Shown: in pieces, positions 11,133-21,785 of the stretch
Layout: every line of letters starts with the position of its first letter
Position numbering within the stretch: position 1 is the stretch's first letter
Source: Incurvaria masculella
Lineage: Eukaryota; Arthropoda; Insecta; Lepidoptera; Incurvariidae
Length of the DNA: 64,000 bases
Assembly: GCA_946894095.1 (NCBI GenBank)
Contig: OX335642.1
Span: 2,801,021 to 2,865,020, forward strand
Direction of reading: 5' to 3'
Translations under genes and position numbers: made by a program
The notes under the pieces: model-generated
What the model saw: only the letters and a program-made list of their open reading frames with translations
Databases searched by the model: none
What the model was told of the DNA's origin: nothing

Positions 11133-11577
11133 CTTAGATGTTCTAAAAGGAATCCCAAACTGATTGGTGAATCGGATGGACGTACTTTTGAGTATGTTTT
11201 GACATTGTATTATTTGAATTAAGGTTTTTCGTTCATCATATTCTCAGCCGTTCTGTACAGTCGTTTCGTCTGAAATCTATACACCGGAAATAGAGACAAA
11301 TTTGAGATCTCTTTCTGTCATGCTGAAGTCAACCATAGAGTAAAAGGGACTTAGGAATTCCTTCTCTTTCCAGTGTATACATTTGAGAGGAAACGACCAT
11401 TTTTGTTTAGAAAAAACATTACCAAATTTGGACTTTGGACTAACATAGTTGTAATGTGCCACAATTTTATCAGGAATTTATGATATTGTTTGTTCATTAA
11501 ATTCTGAGACGTTCTGAAATAAATTTCGATTCCTCCAGGAAAACGCAAAATTAAACAATGTTTTCTCTTCGTTCCAG

Positions 11578-11656
11578 ACCGACGCGAAGATGAAATCATC
11601 GAAAACGAGGGCCCCGACGGAAACAAGAAGAGTACCAGATACACCACTAAGTCCAG
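11578..11656 (+). CDS. sns: Nephrin-family Ig receptor, exon b (middle of Ig domain)
   Basis: A 79-nt exon with acceptor CGTTCCAG and donor CAG/GTAACA. Read in the phase left by exon a, it gives D-RREDEIIENEGPDG then KSTRYTTKSR, the C'-E strand region of the same Ig domain. The acidic loop followed by a TTKSR-like strand fits insect nephrin-like proteins. It ends two bases into an Arg codon (AG), completed by the first G of exon c. All 25 full codons are open. The in-frame continuation past the donor is an immediate TAA, which supports this boundary. The donor lies in the first unit of a degenerate tandem repeat (11646-11828). Confidence 0.9.
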
Positions 11657-11828
11657 GTAACACATTTGTCCGTCTTCTTTTCGTGTAATGAAGCCCAGGA
11701 GACCGTCCTAATTTCTTGTAACCAAGCCCAGGTAACATATTTGCTCATCGCCATGCGGTACCAAGTTTAGGTAACATGTGTTGCGTTTCATGGAACCAAG
11801 TCCAGGTGACACTTTTGGCGACCCCCCT
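11646..11828 (+). repeat. Degenerate 33-42-bp tandem repeat carrying extra 5' splice sites
   Basis: Starting with the real exon end (ACTAAGTCCAG/GTAACA), related units follow: GAAGCCCAGGAGAC (11690), ACCAAGCCCAGGTAACAT (11721), ACCAAGTTTAGGTAACATG (11760) and ACCAAGTCCAGGTGACAC (11795). Three downstream units keep a GTAAC or GTGAC donor core. Using any of them would extend exon b through an in-frame TAA at 11657-11660. Spacing is irregular, so this is old or slippage-prone sequence. Confidence 0.8.
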
Positions 11829-13152
11829 GTACGTTCACCAGGTACAGCCCCGTACCTGGTCGCTGCTTCGCTTCGGAATCCCTGACCTTCTTCTGCCCTG
11901 GCTACAGTTCGGCTAGCTTCGAAGGTCACAGGTCCTGAAATTGAACTTGGGAGGTGTATCGTATGTCGTCACATTCTGCGCACTCCAGTCCATACACCCA
12001 CCTGCAAAGGATAAAATATTTCACCTATCCGTTCAAAAAAATTTAGCACATTAGTCCGACTATTATTTGGACACCAATTTAATGAATTGAAAAGTTTCTA
12101 ATTTTCACTCTGATATCAACGGACAGACAGAACTCACGCAAAGACGTAAAACCACGAAATTGCTCGACTTCTAAGAAATATGGTTGGTTTCCGACACTCA
12201 GGAGCAGGCAGTCTAGATTGAATTAATACCGCCTGAATGTTTCCCATTATGAAACAAAACATAAACAAAGGGCAACTGAAGAACAATAATAATGACTGAA
12301 GGGTGGAATATCCATTTAGGCAGTTATTTTAGCAGATACTTCATTCATTATTGTAAAGTCAAGGTATTCCCTGGGTGACCATTCCATTCTTATTTCTAAT
12401 TTAAAGAAACCTTCCAGCAACAACTTGTGTTTAATTTGACACTACCTTGCATCAAATATGACGATGACTTTTACATAGTCAAGAGTGGTTACTCTCACCA
12501 ATGTTTAATGGTGTATCTATAAAGTTCTTTCAGCAGTGATTTATCAACCGCTATGGATCAAAGAAAAAAAATCCCAACCCGGCCAAGTTGGTCGTCGGTT
12601 CTTCTTGCAATACAATGTATATGCATCGTAAATGTAATACACCCGGCAGAAAAAGAAAAAAATACCAATCCTAGTGTGTTATATCTACCTAATGGAGTAA
12701 ATAAAGCAACTGAAACTGATACGGACAACCATACAAAGAACGAACCAATAATACAGTACAGAGCAGACAGAAAAATTCACACATTCGATCAACTGGTATT
12801 CCCAAGATCAAATAACTCACTCGAAAGCTTCTCACGGATTAGGACACAGTGGGGGGCTATGATACGTTCGAATACCCACACAAATCAATAATTCCCTCGT
12901 GCAGATGAAAGAGCAGTGAAGACGGATCCGCGGGTAGCAGCTTTTCCATAAACATTCCATGAGGAGCAGCGTGCCATGAGCCACGGTCGGCATCTGAAAA
13001 TCTAAATCGCTCACAATTTATACGTTTCTCGTGCGCGCCTGACCGGAAGTGTGGGCGGGAGGAAATAGGATTCCCCTGCGGTCGCGGGATTCACGCGATG
13101 GCCAGATTTGGCGTTTTCTTTACAATGAATGGTATAAGATAAACGGGGACGC

Positions 13153-13338
13153 ATCATAAAGTCCAAAAAGCACAAGGTCCAAAACACATACCGTCCAAAA
13201 CACTAATGAACACGAAAGTTTTTCAATTAGGTTTAGGTTAGGTTAGGTTAGATTATATAATATGCATTAAAATACACGCGAAAAAAACATACATTTGGAT
13301 GTTCTGGGGTTTGGACCTTATGCTTTTTGGACTTCATG
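13153..13338. mobile_element. MITE with 25-30-bp inverted ends and an internal TTAGG run
   Basis: The left end TCATAAAGTCCAAAAAGCAC and the right end GCTTTTTGGACTTCATGA are inverted copies; pairing continues through AAGGTCC/GGACCTT. Inside, 13227-13252 reads four to five insect-type telomere units (TTAGG). No transposase. Family unknown. Confidence 0.75.
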
Positions 13339-13599
13339 AAGGCGACCCAGATAAACCAGACTGTTGGTGGCATATATTTGCTAGAAACTGTTCCAAATTT
13401 ATACAATCATATCACTCATATATCACGCGCTGTATTCGGATTTTAAAAATTAAAATCAGATCAAAAGTTTTCTAATTATTTTCAAAATCTGATTGCAATG
13501 ATTCAATGTATGTACTTACCATCGCTAAACACGCACTCATTGACTGTCAATATATATACAAAATATAATTAAATCGATCCTTTACTATATCTATTACAT

Positions 13600-13760
13600 A
13601 AAGGGGTCGGAAAATACGGAATAGACTCCCATGCCGAGTCGTTTTAACCTGAGAACTTCAAACATGGTATTAAGAAGCACCTAGCCAGTCAGCATTGTTT
13701 TCGCTACCCCCGTGAATGTTCGAAAGCCCCGAAGACCTGGCAAGAAACTCCGCTGGTTTT
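13600..13760 (+). pseudogene. LINE ORF2 C-terminal fragment (copy 1 of 3)
   Basis: One frame reads VGKYGIDSHAESF, a stop, then PENFKHGIKKHLASQHCF. This matches the LINE C-terminal pattern (R-x-WN-x-LP-x-E-x-FP, then F-K-H-G-x-K-K-H-L). The same tail is at 26380-26700 and 37730-38160. It carries a stop and no RT domain. Confidence 0.65.
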
Positions 13761-14399
13761 TTTTAACGTCCACTTAGTCTAAGTTTACAAAAGTATTAAG
13801 AATCACAGATAAAAACGCTAAATTAATATGAATTGACGAGAATCAACAATTCATGTCATATGCAACAGTTCATGACAAATATCAGTTTATTTGTAAAGAC
13901 CATGCCCGCCATCTAACATGTTGCCAATTGTTGCAAGCCAGTCTCCACAAACAGCACTCGTTCACGAGCATCACGCGGGGCACAGCCATCGCCTCTATCA
14001 ATCATATTTTAAGGAAAGAGGAAACCCGAACCTAGCGTCGCCGCAAGCAAGAACTTTAAAGTGATGCACTACTCCAGTGGCAACATGAAAAAGTTGTGAA
14101 AGCTTGTACGATTTAGTTTCAATACGATTATATCTGTCATGAATCATCAAGTGACCTCTAAACAAAGAGTTAAAATACAAAATACATTATTATTCTTACA
14201 GCTACAAAAAACGACCTAATATTAACCCTTTAAATCCTACCACCTACAGAAAATTAAGAGTACCATGGTTTGAGAGCAACCATTTACAAGTAAGATTCCT
14301 GTTAGAGATTCTGACCACACACTGACCTACAGTTAAATAATGCTTTACTACAGCTTTGCTTTGCTGTAATGTTGATCATGCATTCGCGTTCATTTCGGA

Positions 14400-14620
14400 C
14401 GAGGGTAGGGGTCAATTCGCATGAGACCGCCTCACAGCCGAGCCCACCCGCCGTCTGGCAAGCGTGCGTAACCCGCGCGGCGGCCGCAGGGCGTGGCGCG
14501 ACGCGTCGGCTCCTGTAATGACACTTCCGCGGCCTTGTCTGACGTCTGAGGCGGGTTGTGACTTATCTCACTCCACCCCCGAACTACCCTCCACTCTCGA
14601 GATTGCGATGCCACTTTAAA
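14400..14620. other. GC-rich intronic block
   Basis: Rich in CG dinucleotides (GCGCGGCGGCCGCAGG, GGCGCGACGCG) in an AT-rich intron. ORFs here resemble nothing. Possibly constrained non-coding DNA; only cross-species alignment would tell. Confidence 0.25.
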
Positions 14621-14862
14621 GCGATGCCCTTTAAAAGGCTAAGTGGGCTCGAATTTTAAAACCAACTCAAAGGCCCTCAGTGTTTGGCCTTTTCGGATCG
14701 GCCTGCGTCAACAGTTTGCGCTTGGCTGGTTTATCGAGTGATGGGTGGAAATAAACTCGAAAGATCAAAGGAGGATCATGAATAATTTGATACAATTTTT
14801 ACTTTAAATAGTACCGTTTACCGAAACAGAAAATCGAACGTTGGAATTGTGAAACGCAATTT

Positions 14863-14962
14863 TTTTTTTTATGTGACTGGACATGGATGGCTAATACCAC
14901 AACTTCTGTCATGGTATTAGCCCAACACACCACATGGGAACTAGGTGCCATGCCAGAACCTT
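14863..14962 (-). mobile_element. SINE 3' end fragment, minus strand
   Basis: A poly-T run, then ATGTGACTGGACATGGATGG, CTAATACCACAACTTCTG and GAACTAGGTGCCATGCCAG. This is the reverse complement of the last ~100 bp of the SINE at 18323. It is 5'-truncated. Confidence 0.85.
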
Positions 14963-16439
14963 ATACGTTATAGTGCTTACGACATAGGTAGTTAATTAAA
15001 CATATAACTTGATGGTCAGATTGGCAGTTTAAATTAGCTTTTTAATAACTAGTGACTCTCGGAGCTGTAGACCTCGAGAGTCTGTCTTTTTGAATATTTA
15101 AAAAACTGTGTTGCCTAAAATATCTAGATAATTATCGAACCAACTCACAATTTTGTACGAGAATCGGTTGATAAATAAACCGCCGGAGATACGAAAGTAA
15201 TTTTGCTCAATCTGAAACGACTCTGCGCTCGAGTTTCGCTCTTCGCTCGATCAATAATATTTTTGTGGAGATTGAAAGATGGGTCAGGTCTTAAGACCCA
15301 CGGCTGGGCAGCTGCTCTCTTCTAGTCGTAATTGAGATGTATATGTGTTATTGACACACATATGTGCTCCAATGTATTTATTGCAGCTACATCGTCCATT
15401 TAATTATAAGATAAATTGAGTTAAACATAAATCAATGCTATTAAGTAATATGATCACCTAGAAATATTTACTATGATACAATTCTCAATATTAGCTAAAC
15501 CTACGCCGAAGAAATCAGTCAAAACGTTCTCGGCGAACATGCCAGACGCGCTACACCGCTGCGGCTGAGCCATCACACGTCAAAATGCATTTTACTGCCA
15601 AGAAGCGTGTTAAACGCTCTTTTTTTGTGCTAAACTTAATCAAATACTGCAAACAAAGCTGTTTTCAAGCGATCAAATGTATCGGTATTTTCAAGAGGAC
15701 TTTAAAATGGCCTTTTCCTAACTCAGTATTCCTGACCTTCAAGAAACCTGACATAAAGTCAATAATATACTACCAGGCACCTGTTCCACCCGAGCAAAAA
15801 CCTTTTAACGAATCCTCAGCCGAAAACAATTTTCCAAGAATCGTGAAAAGCTCCCCGACACCCACCCCTTCCTCTTGGGCGCTGAAAATTTCAGCCGCGA
15901 ACGGAACACCCTGAAGCGACGAGGACACGAGTATCTGTCACCCTGTATATTAGATTATGTCACTTTTGTGTTTTACTGCCATCTCGCGGCGTGTATTTAA
16001 TTTAAAAGCGAGAAATTGTGGCGGTCCCGGGCGTCGTGTGTAATTCAAAACGTCTCTTGCCCATTTGTTATGTTTGCAGATACATATATTTTTAGTAGGT
16101 AATGTTCCCGGCTCCGGTCGAGTCGATTTCATGTTCGTCATTCACCCGAATCTAATCAAATTTAACAGGAGCCCTGTTAAATTTTATTAGAAACCTACGG
16201 TCAGCTTAAAAAAACAATCTGCACTTCGACAAGCGCCGCCTACCGGGTCCAACTAAAACCAACTAGAACTATCTATAAGTACTAAACATATTTCATCAAT
16301 CCTTCATGACGAGCCTTTTTGAGGAGATCAGTCAGAGAGGAGGCAGATCAGTGCAATGTTTTGTAAAAGGCGTAATACTCGTAGACGAACAGAATTTATG
16401 AAGATATGTATATCCATAAAGAATATCCGTAATTTCTGC

Positions 16440-16530
16440 AGGGAAACGGCTAGTATATAAATGTGGCTGCGCCGCCCCCCTTCTAACGATACTCCCGCCC
16501 TTTCGTGCCCGCTGGTCAGACAAAGCATAT
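16440..16530 (+). repeat. Repeat family A fragment
   Basis: Contains GTGGCTGCGCCGCCCCCC and GCCCGCTGGTCAGACAAAG, resembling the right-hand part of family A at 4030-4110 and 19460-19540. Confidence 0.5.
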
Positions 16531-16669
16531 GAGGTAATATAATAAATGATAATATAATATCAGTAGATACATTCTAAGGAATTTGATATGTATGTATATA
16601 TAATCGACCTTGAAGCAAGAATATTCAACTCTTCTGAGGATTGCTCTTAATATTCCAATTTGTTTTCAG

Positions 16670-16785
16670 GATATTCCTGAAGCCTGGCTCCGAGGACGAC
16701 TACGCCGAGTTCGCGTGCGAGGCGAGACACGAGGCTCTGCAGAGGGACCTCCCAATGAGGACCTCGGTTCAGCTCAGCGTACTAT
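16670..16785 (+). CDS. sns: Nephrin-family Ig receptor, exon c (end of Ig domain)
   Basis: A 116-nt exon between TTTTCAG and GTAAGT. Its first G completes Arg with exon b, then reads IFLKPGSEDDYAEFACEAR and HEALQRDLPMRTSVQLSVL. It supplies the E-F-G strands of the Ig domain, including the D-x-A-x-F-x-C motif whose Cys pairs with the exon a Cys. The DxPMR-x-SVQLSVLY ending is characteristic of insect nephrin-like Ig domains. The last T joins AC of exon d as Tyr, leading into the PPGAPYIEG linker. All 38 codons are open. Confidence 0.94.
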
Positions 16786-17397
16786 GTAAGTAAAAAACAT
16801 CATTCTGGGTGCCATTTCTGGCCCCCGAGCACCCATATTCGATCGCAGAGTACCCAGCGGTTCATGTCCACCTCGTTTCGTCGTCAACAAATTAATAACT
16901 GCAATAATTACAAATTGCGATCAAACCCAAGTTGCGGAACAGACTCCCAGAGAATGGTTTTAAGAATAAACTTGATATTTTCATAAAACATAACAAACTT
17001 TAGAAAAACAAACGTACACCACCAATATCAACCCCGTACTCTTACACACGCATTAGTATCTAACTAATAAAAATGATGCTGAGAATGATTGGGTAATTAC
17101 TCTCTGAGTAATTTTACTTCACTAGTAATATTATAGAAGTGTTAGTAGTAACTGAACCTAGCATAGGGCGGAGCGTTAAGAAGTTTACTATTATCTGACA
17201 TACTTAAAACGTCGACGGAAACAATTAAATCGTTAATTTAATACAATAAATTAATTTTATCGGTTACTTTCCACCACTTCAAAGAAGTTGTGAAACCAAA
17301 TTTGTTTGCACCTATTTAATGCATCGTATCGTCAAATTTATCGATGGCAAAGAATATATACGTGTAGATGCCGAGGCTCTCGTGATGTTTATTGAAT

Positions 17398-17520
17398 TGT
17401 AGCTGAGGTATCCAGCTCCGCTCGTGTCAATTCTAACGGAACATGAGATTCTTTTTAAGCTAAATTATTGAATTCGTTTGTATGGAAAGTCTAACTTTTT
17501 ATTTATAGGATATTCAGCAA
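17398..17520. repeat. Possible dispersed-repeat fragment
   Basis: TAGCTGAGGTATCCAGCTCC followed by TTTGTATGGAAAGTC resembles the start of 54190-54440 (TAGCTGAGATACCCGGCCCG). Both look like degraded copies of one family. Weakly supported. Confidence 0.35.
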
Positions 17521-18322
17521 AAAGTTTTTAAACATTTTTGATTTTTTCAATCCCTATAAGTATTTTCCATGTACTGGTCGTTACAACAGCCTGTATACAC
17601 TTTCTCAACTTAAGATCCTGTATTTACTTCTCCGACTGGAATTCCCCCGGGCGAGCTCAATACAGAAGTCCGAAATTCATCGGTCAATCGAACATCTCCT
17701 GATGTCCTCTCACAATTGCCTCGCAGATCCCTCCTCCCCTCCCCCGCCGCCGCTAGAGCGGTCGCCCCCAGGGGTCCATGAATTATTAATTTTTCATTTA
17801 ACCAACGGCAATGTTGACTTACCTCCGAGTCCGGGCCGTTATTGATTTTAAAATCCTGTGCGCGGAATGTGAAGGGTTTGAGTAAACTACGGCAAACGCT
17901 GATGCCTCGGTACTTGTCCTAAGTTTCGGCCATTATCTGAAGCTGCCACTTGTCTAAATGATTTGGTCCTTGTCTGAAGTCTTAGGCCTTCTTTGGGGCA
18001 CCTCGTCTGGAGAATTGTCTCTTCGATTTTATGTTTATTTTTGTAAAAAAGCTTAGCTGACATGGGAACATATTTGAGACTACTTATCTTACCTATCCGA
18101 TGTATTGTATTGTATTCCTTTTCATAAACATTTTGATAAATTGAGAACTTTATCGATAAATGGTTTTAGTTTACAATATAAATATTTATTCCAAGGAATG
18201 TGACGTACCTGCTTAGTACAAGAAAGTATATTTACTTTAATATTTATTGCACTGTAGTTGCTGTTTTAAGTTGCCTCGTATCAATAAAACAATAAATTAT
18301 CGATTGCCTTCCGGAAAAGCAG

Positions 18323-18705
18323 CCTCAGTGGCCCAGTGGCGCGACACTACGGCGATCGCTCTCTGAAGTTAAGCAACGCTGGGTCCGGTCTGGTCTTGGA
18401 TGGTTGACCATTCGACCGTTGAGAGAGGCTGGCCGTGGTTCGGATTCCACGTTAAACTGTAGGTCCCCTTCCTTACTTACTAGGTGGTAGCGTTTATCCC
18501 GCCCGGGTTGGTACCATCGCATTGGATGAACGATGGTCGAAGCGGCAATGAAAATTGTCCGTGTTTTCCATCCAGTTCAATGTAGCCGTGCAATATAAGG
18601 AAGGTCCTGGCATGGCACCTAGTTCCCATGTGGTGTGTTGGGCTAATACCATGACAGAACTTGTGGTATAAGCCATCCATGTCCAGTCACATAAAAAAAA
18701 GCAGA
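18323..18705 (+). mobile_element. 5S-rRNA-headed SINE, full length with target duplication
   Basis: The head (about 18352-18412) matches the internal promoter of 5S rRNA: GAAGTTAAGCAACG (A box) at 18365, GGGTCCGGTC (intermediate element), and GGTCTTGGATGGTTGACC (C box). From about 18436 the body (GTTCGGATTCCACG, ACTGTAGGTCCCCTTCC, CATCGCATTGGATGA, CCTGGCATGGCACC) is that of the tRNA-headed SINEs elsewhere here. It ends GTCCAGTCACAT plus A8. Flanks TTCCGGAAAAGCAG (18309-18322) and TTCCGAAAAGCAG (18706-18718) form a near-perfect target site duplication, so it was inserted by retrotransposition. Confidence 0.9.
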
Positions 18706-18894
18706 TTCCGAAAAGCAGTCTTCCGTTTATCGTTAATCAATAAGCTGTTTATAAGTTAGCCGTATTTATATGTTTTGTTATCCGTTACGAGATGCGAAGA
18801 ATACAAAAAGAACTAATAATTGAAAAGAAGAAGAGACGAAACCCTACGCGCTCTTCCACCGCTATATTCGGTTTAAGTATCAGACACAGCGAGA

Positions 18895-19024
18895 ATGGTG
18901 GGACGGTAGTAGCGATCTAAACTCATTCGTATGGCGGCAGCTTAGCCACGAGTTAGTGGAAAACGTCTAACTTTAATTAGTTCGCGTACGAATTCGGGAC
19001 GCACAACATCGAATGTTTGTTGCA
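18895..19024 (+). repeat. Repeat family A, left part, split by an insertion
   Basis: Matches 3795-3930 (CACGAGTTAGTGGA, CGAATTCGGGACGC, ACATCGAATGTTTGTTGCA). It stops at GTTGCA (19019-19024), where family B begins. Confidence 0.75.
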
Positions 19025-19338
19025 CTCATAGATAAAATTGAAGGAGATATGCCGTCTAGCGCGCCTATATATGAGACCCGCTGTCTTCAATTTTAAAAAA
19101 CCACCAACACAACCTTAACGTACATACCACACGCAAACATAGTCGCAGGCGTATTGGAGGGTTTGTCTGGGTGGTAACTAACTTCGCGAGCGCCTTTTTA
19201 CAGCATATTCGCGCGCGGTGTCGATGTTTCGTCTGTGTGGCGCACTGCCGGATTTCAATACAATTATATGGCCACTATGGCCATACCGCGGAGTCGCGAT
19301 ACCGACTGCAGCCACTTCTCTTTCCTTTTTCTTCAGTG
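19025..19338 (+). mobile_element. Repeat family B inserted into family A (GTTGCA duplication)
   Basis: A 314-bp insert flanked by direct GTTGCA (19019-19024 and 19339-19344). The copy of A at 3775-4125 has the uninterrupted site. The insert matches the reverse complement of 1965-2250 and 59640-59838 (GAGACCCGCTGTCTTCAA, CAAACATAGTCGCAGGCG). It has no obvious terminal inverted repeats or coding capacity, so the mechanism is unclear; a short target duplication fits a non-autonomous DNA element. Confidence 0.75.
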
Positions 19339-19545
19339 GTTGCAGTAAATAGTGTCCTGTGAAGTTGTTATGTGTCCTTACGTCTTCTCACGTGTCGTTG
19401 GAACTATAGGAAGTAAGTAATAAGCGAATTTGTAAGCGAACTGACTCGCTGGCCGTATATAAAAGTAGTAACCCCGCCGCCCCATACAAACGAGTTTCAA
19501 TTGCTACTCCCGGCCGTCCTTGCTCGCTGATCAGACACAATAAAA
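19339..19545 (+). repeat. Repeat family A, right part
   Basis: Continues from GTTGCA with GTCCTGTGAAGTTGTTATG, GTATATAAAAGTAG and CCATACAAACGAGTTTC, matching 3938-4115. Confidence 0.75.
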
Positions 19546-20027
19546 GACATTCGCGGAAGAGAAACGGCGCGGATAGATATATAATTGTGAAGAATTCAAA
19601 TGAGAACACGCAGTGCGCTGCCAAAAATGGATGTTACGGTCTTTTTACCTACAACCGGAGATGATGCTTTATGGAGGTGCGGAAAGAAAAATATCCGGCA
19701 GATTTTTCTTGGAATTTTCCCGGTGCTCCTTGTTATGCCGGAGTAATGTATCCTAAACGCAGACTTTTCCTCCAGGGTCGAATACTGTCTGAAAATATTG
19801 CCCGATTCTACAGGCAATCTTAGCTAAAATGTGTTACAATTTTTGTAATAGAATTCGGAAGAAACCAAGACGAGAAGTTTATTATCTTTATTTTCGTTGG
19901 GAATGCTATTATTTAATTGTTTGGAACCCATATGCGAAAAATGTTTAGATCCCCTATCTTATTTCCTATATTGTTATCTGTGGTGGCACGGTTACATCCG
20001 TCGCATCGATTTTTTATGCAATCTGAT

Positions 20028-20408
20028 ATGGATGGCTACACAACTACCGTCATGAAATCAGCCCCATGCACCACATTCCCGTAGGATTTAGGTGCCATGC
20101 CAGGAACTTTCCTTTATGAGCCCAATTACACTGAACTGATCGGTTTTCCATCCAATTACGGACAATTTTTCATTGCCGCCTCAACCATAGTTCATCAAAT
20201 CCGGTGGCACCAACCCGGGCGGGCTTAAGTCTAATGTAGAGGAAGGGGACCGATAGTTTTGCATGAGTTCCGAACCATTGATCAGCTCGCATTTGTAACG
20301 AAATTTTTGATAAATGCATTTGAAATGCAACCTAGAAAGAGAAAGAAAGTGATCGGGGCGAGGATTTGAACGACAAGTCCTCTAGCCCTTACACCACGAG
20401 CCGTGCAA
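20028..20408 (-). mobile_element. tRNA-headed SINE, near full length, minus strand
   Basis: From the 3' end: ATATGGATGGCTACACAAC, GGTGCCATGCCAGGAAC, ACAATTTTTCATTGCCGC, CAACCCGGGCGGGCTTAA, TTCCGAACCATTGATC, AGAAAGAGAAAGAAAG, GAGGATTTGAACGAC (B-box complement) and ACACCACGAGCC (head). Diverged from the 56842 copy. Confidence 0.85.
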
Positions 20409-21305
20409 TACGAATGCGAAAGAAGATTGAACAGCAATGATTTTTTCCGTATTTTAATTCAGTTCAATGTAGCTTTCATCATTTAAAACAAAGGTTCTGT
20501 TTAAAACAAAGTTTTAAAACGAGTGCTTCTTTAGATTGAAAGCAAGTATTGTTCCATTTGGGCCCAATTTTTTTTATTCGAAACATCGATAAAAGCTAAA
20601 TTATACTTTTTTGCTTTATAATGCTGACTTGAACAAAGTTTCCGTTCAGATCGCGAAAATCAGACAAATGTTGCGGACATAGCTAAAGTTATGTAATAAT
20701 AAATTTGACCCTTATATTTTATGTTTTCATATTTCAAGTTCTTTATTTAGTAGAGCATTTTTTTGCAAGTATACAATCATAAAATTTAAGCACTTAATGC
20801 TACAGAATGCGTTCTTATGTACTATAATATACTGAGCACACAGTTTGTAATAGATATTATTTAATTAATTAAATCAATACTTAAAAAATATGTATAAGGT
20901 GTTCAAAAAAAAACTTATTACAAATATAATGTTCGAAATGTGGCACGTGTCATATCGTCGACTGTACCCGCCTGAAACTGCTCGCAAGCTGCGCAAGCCT
21001 TGAGACACCGTGTACACAGCCAGTCCCGCAAGACAACACACAAGGTGGCTCGTCGCGCGCGATACGCGAACATTGAAAGTTATCGCTCTGAACACTTCTG
21101 GCAATATTTGAACTTTTATGCACTTGTGAAAATTTTCCGCATCTCGTGCACTACCGGAGCTTGCACTGTTTATGCTTTGCCGCGAAGCATATTGTTACAT
21201 TTCTTGTGCAAAGGTTTGCTTAGGCGAAAAATCGCCTGACCCCATGTTAAAGCGAGTAAGACCACATAATAAGTAATAGTGCTACGCGTAAGACTGCTGA
21301 TAGAA

Positions 21306-21592
21306 AAAACCGGCCAAGTGCGAGTCGGACTCGCACACGAAGGGTTCCGTACCATCGTACAAGATTTAACACTTCACGTTTTTTGCATGGGGCCCTTTAA
21401 TTGTTATTATTTTCTTATTTTACCTATTTTTTGTTATAGCGGCAAAATAAATACACATTCTGTGAAAATTTCAGCCGCCTAGATAGGTTCATGAGATACA
21501 GCCCTGTGACAGACGGACGGGCGGACGGACGGACAGCGGAGGCTTAGCAATAGGGTCCCATTGGCACCCTTTGGGAACGGAACCCTAAAAAA
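21306..21592 (+). mobile_element. Dispersed Lepidoptera-type repeat R, copy 1
   Basis: Opens AACCGGCCAAGTGCGAGTCG, has GAAGGGTTCCGTACCAT, AATTTCAGCCGCCTAG and an ACGGACGG cluster, and closes with GGGAACGGAACCCTAAAA. I know sequences of this organisation as very abundant dispersed repeats in moth and butterfly genomes. It carries no ORF. An inverted copy lies at 23898-24175. Confidence 0.8.
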
Positions 21593-21633
21593 GTTATCGG
21601 TTATCCTTCTAAATCCAGATGTTTTTACTCAAC

Positions 21634-21785
21634 TTGCGGCTCGTAACTTAGTGGCGATTTTCTGGGTTCAAATCCCCGCCCGGTACATCCACCACTTTCT
21701 TTCTCTTTCTGATTGGGATACGTCCATTCTGTCACGAATGTCCATGGCTCGGAATCCATGTTATACTGGTAGCGGGGATAGATTT
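21634..21785 (+). mobile_element. tRNA-headed SINE, 5' part
   Basis: GCGGCTCGTAACTTAGTGGCG (A-box region), GGTTCAAATCCC (B box), CACTTTCTTTCTCTTTCTGA and GCTCGGAATCCATG. The 3' half of the family is absent. It sits about 40 bp after repeat R. Confidence 0.8.

Larger units (their letters stand above)
7137..11577 (+). other. sns: Intron a-b of the nephrin-like gene (4.4 kb, phase 1)
   Basis: Bounded by GTGAGT and a TTCCAG acceptor. It holds a SINE (8255-8475), a 65/66-bp minisatellite (9790-10440), a 116-bp tandem duplication (10786-10985) and a hairpin (11027-11132). The rest (7143-8250, 8480-9785, 10445-10780) is unassigned AT-rich sequence with short ORFs I do not consider genes. Confidence 0.85.
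11657..16669 (+). other. sns: Intron b-c of the nephrin-like gene (5.0 kb, phase 2)
   Basis: GTAACA to TTTTCAG. It contains the donor-like repeats, a MITE (13153-13338), a LINE scrap (13600-13760), a GC-rich block (14400-14620), a SINE tail (14863-14962) and a repeat A fragment (16440-16530). The stretches 11830-13150, 13760-14400 and 14965-16440 hold nothing else I can name. Confidence 0.85.

Noticed and set aside
12553..12891. 112-codon plus ORF with a hydrophobic N-terminal stretch
   Set aside because: Overlaps a dispersed-repeat fragment shared with 36374-36430, AT-driven composition, no recognisable domain, no splice consensus needed or seen.
15585..15914. 109-codon plus ORF
   Set aside because: No family resemblance and low-complexity Lys/Phe content; of a length expected by chance in 64 kb.
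18350..18415. A real 5S rRNA gene
   Set aside because: Only about 60 bp of the internal promoter matches; it is fused to a SINE body with poly-A and target duplication.
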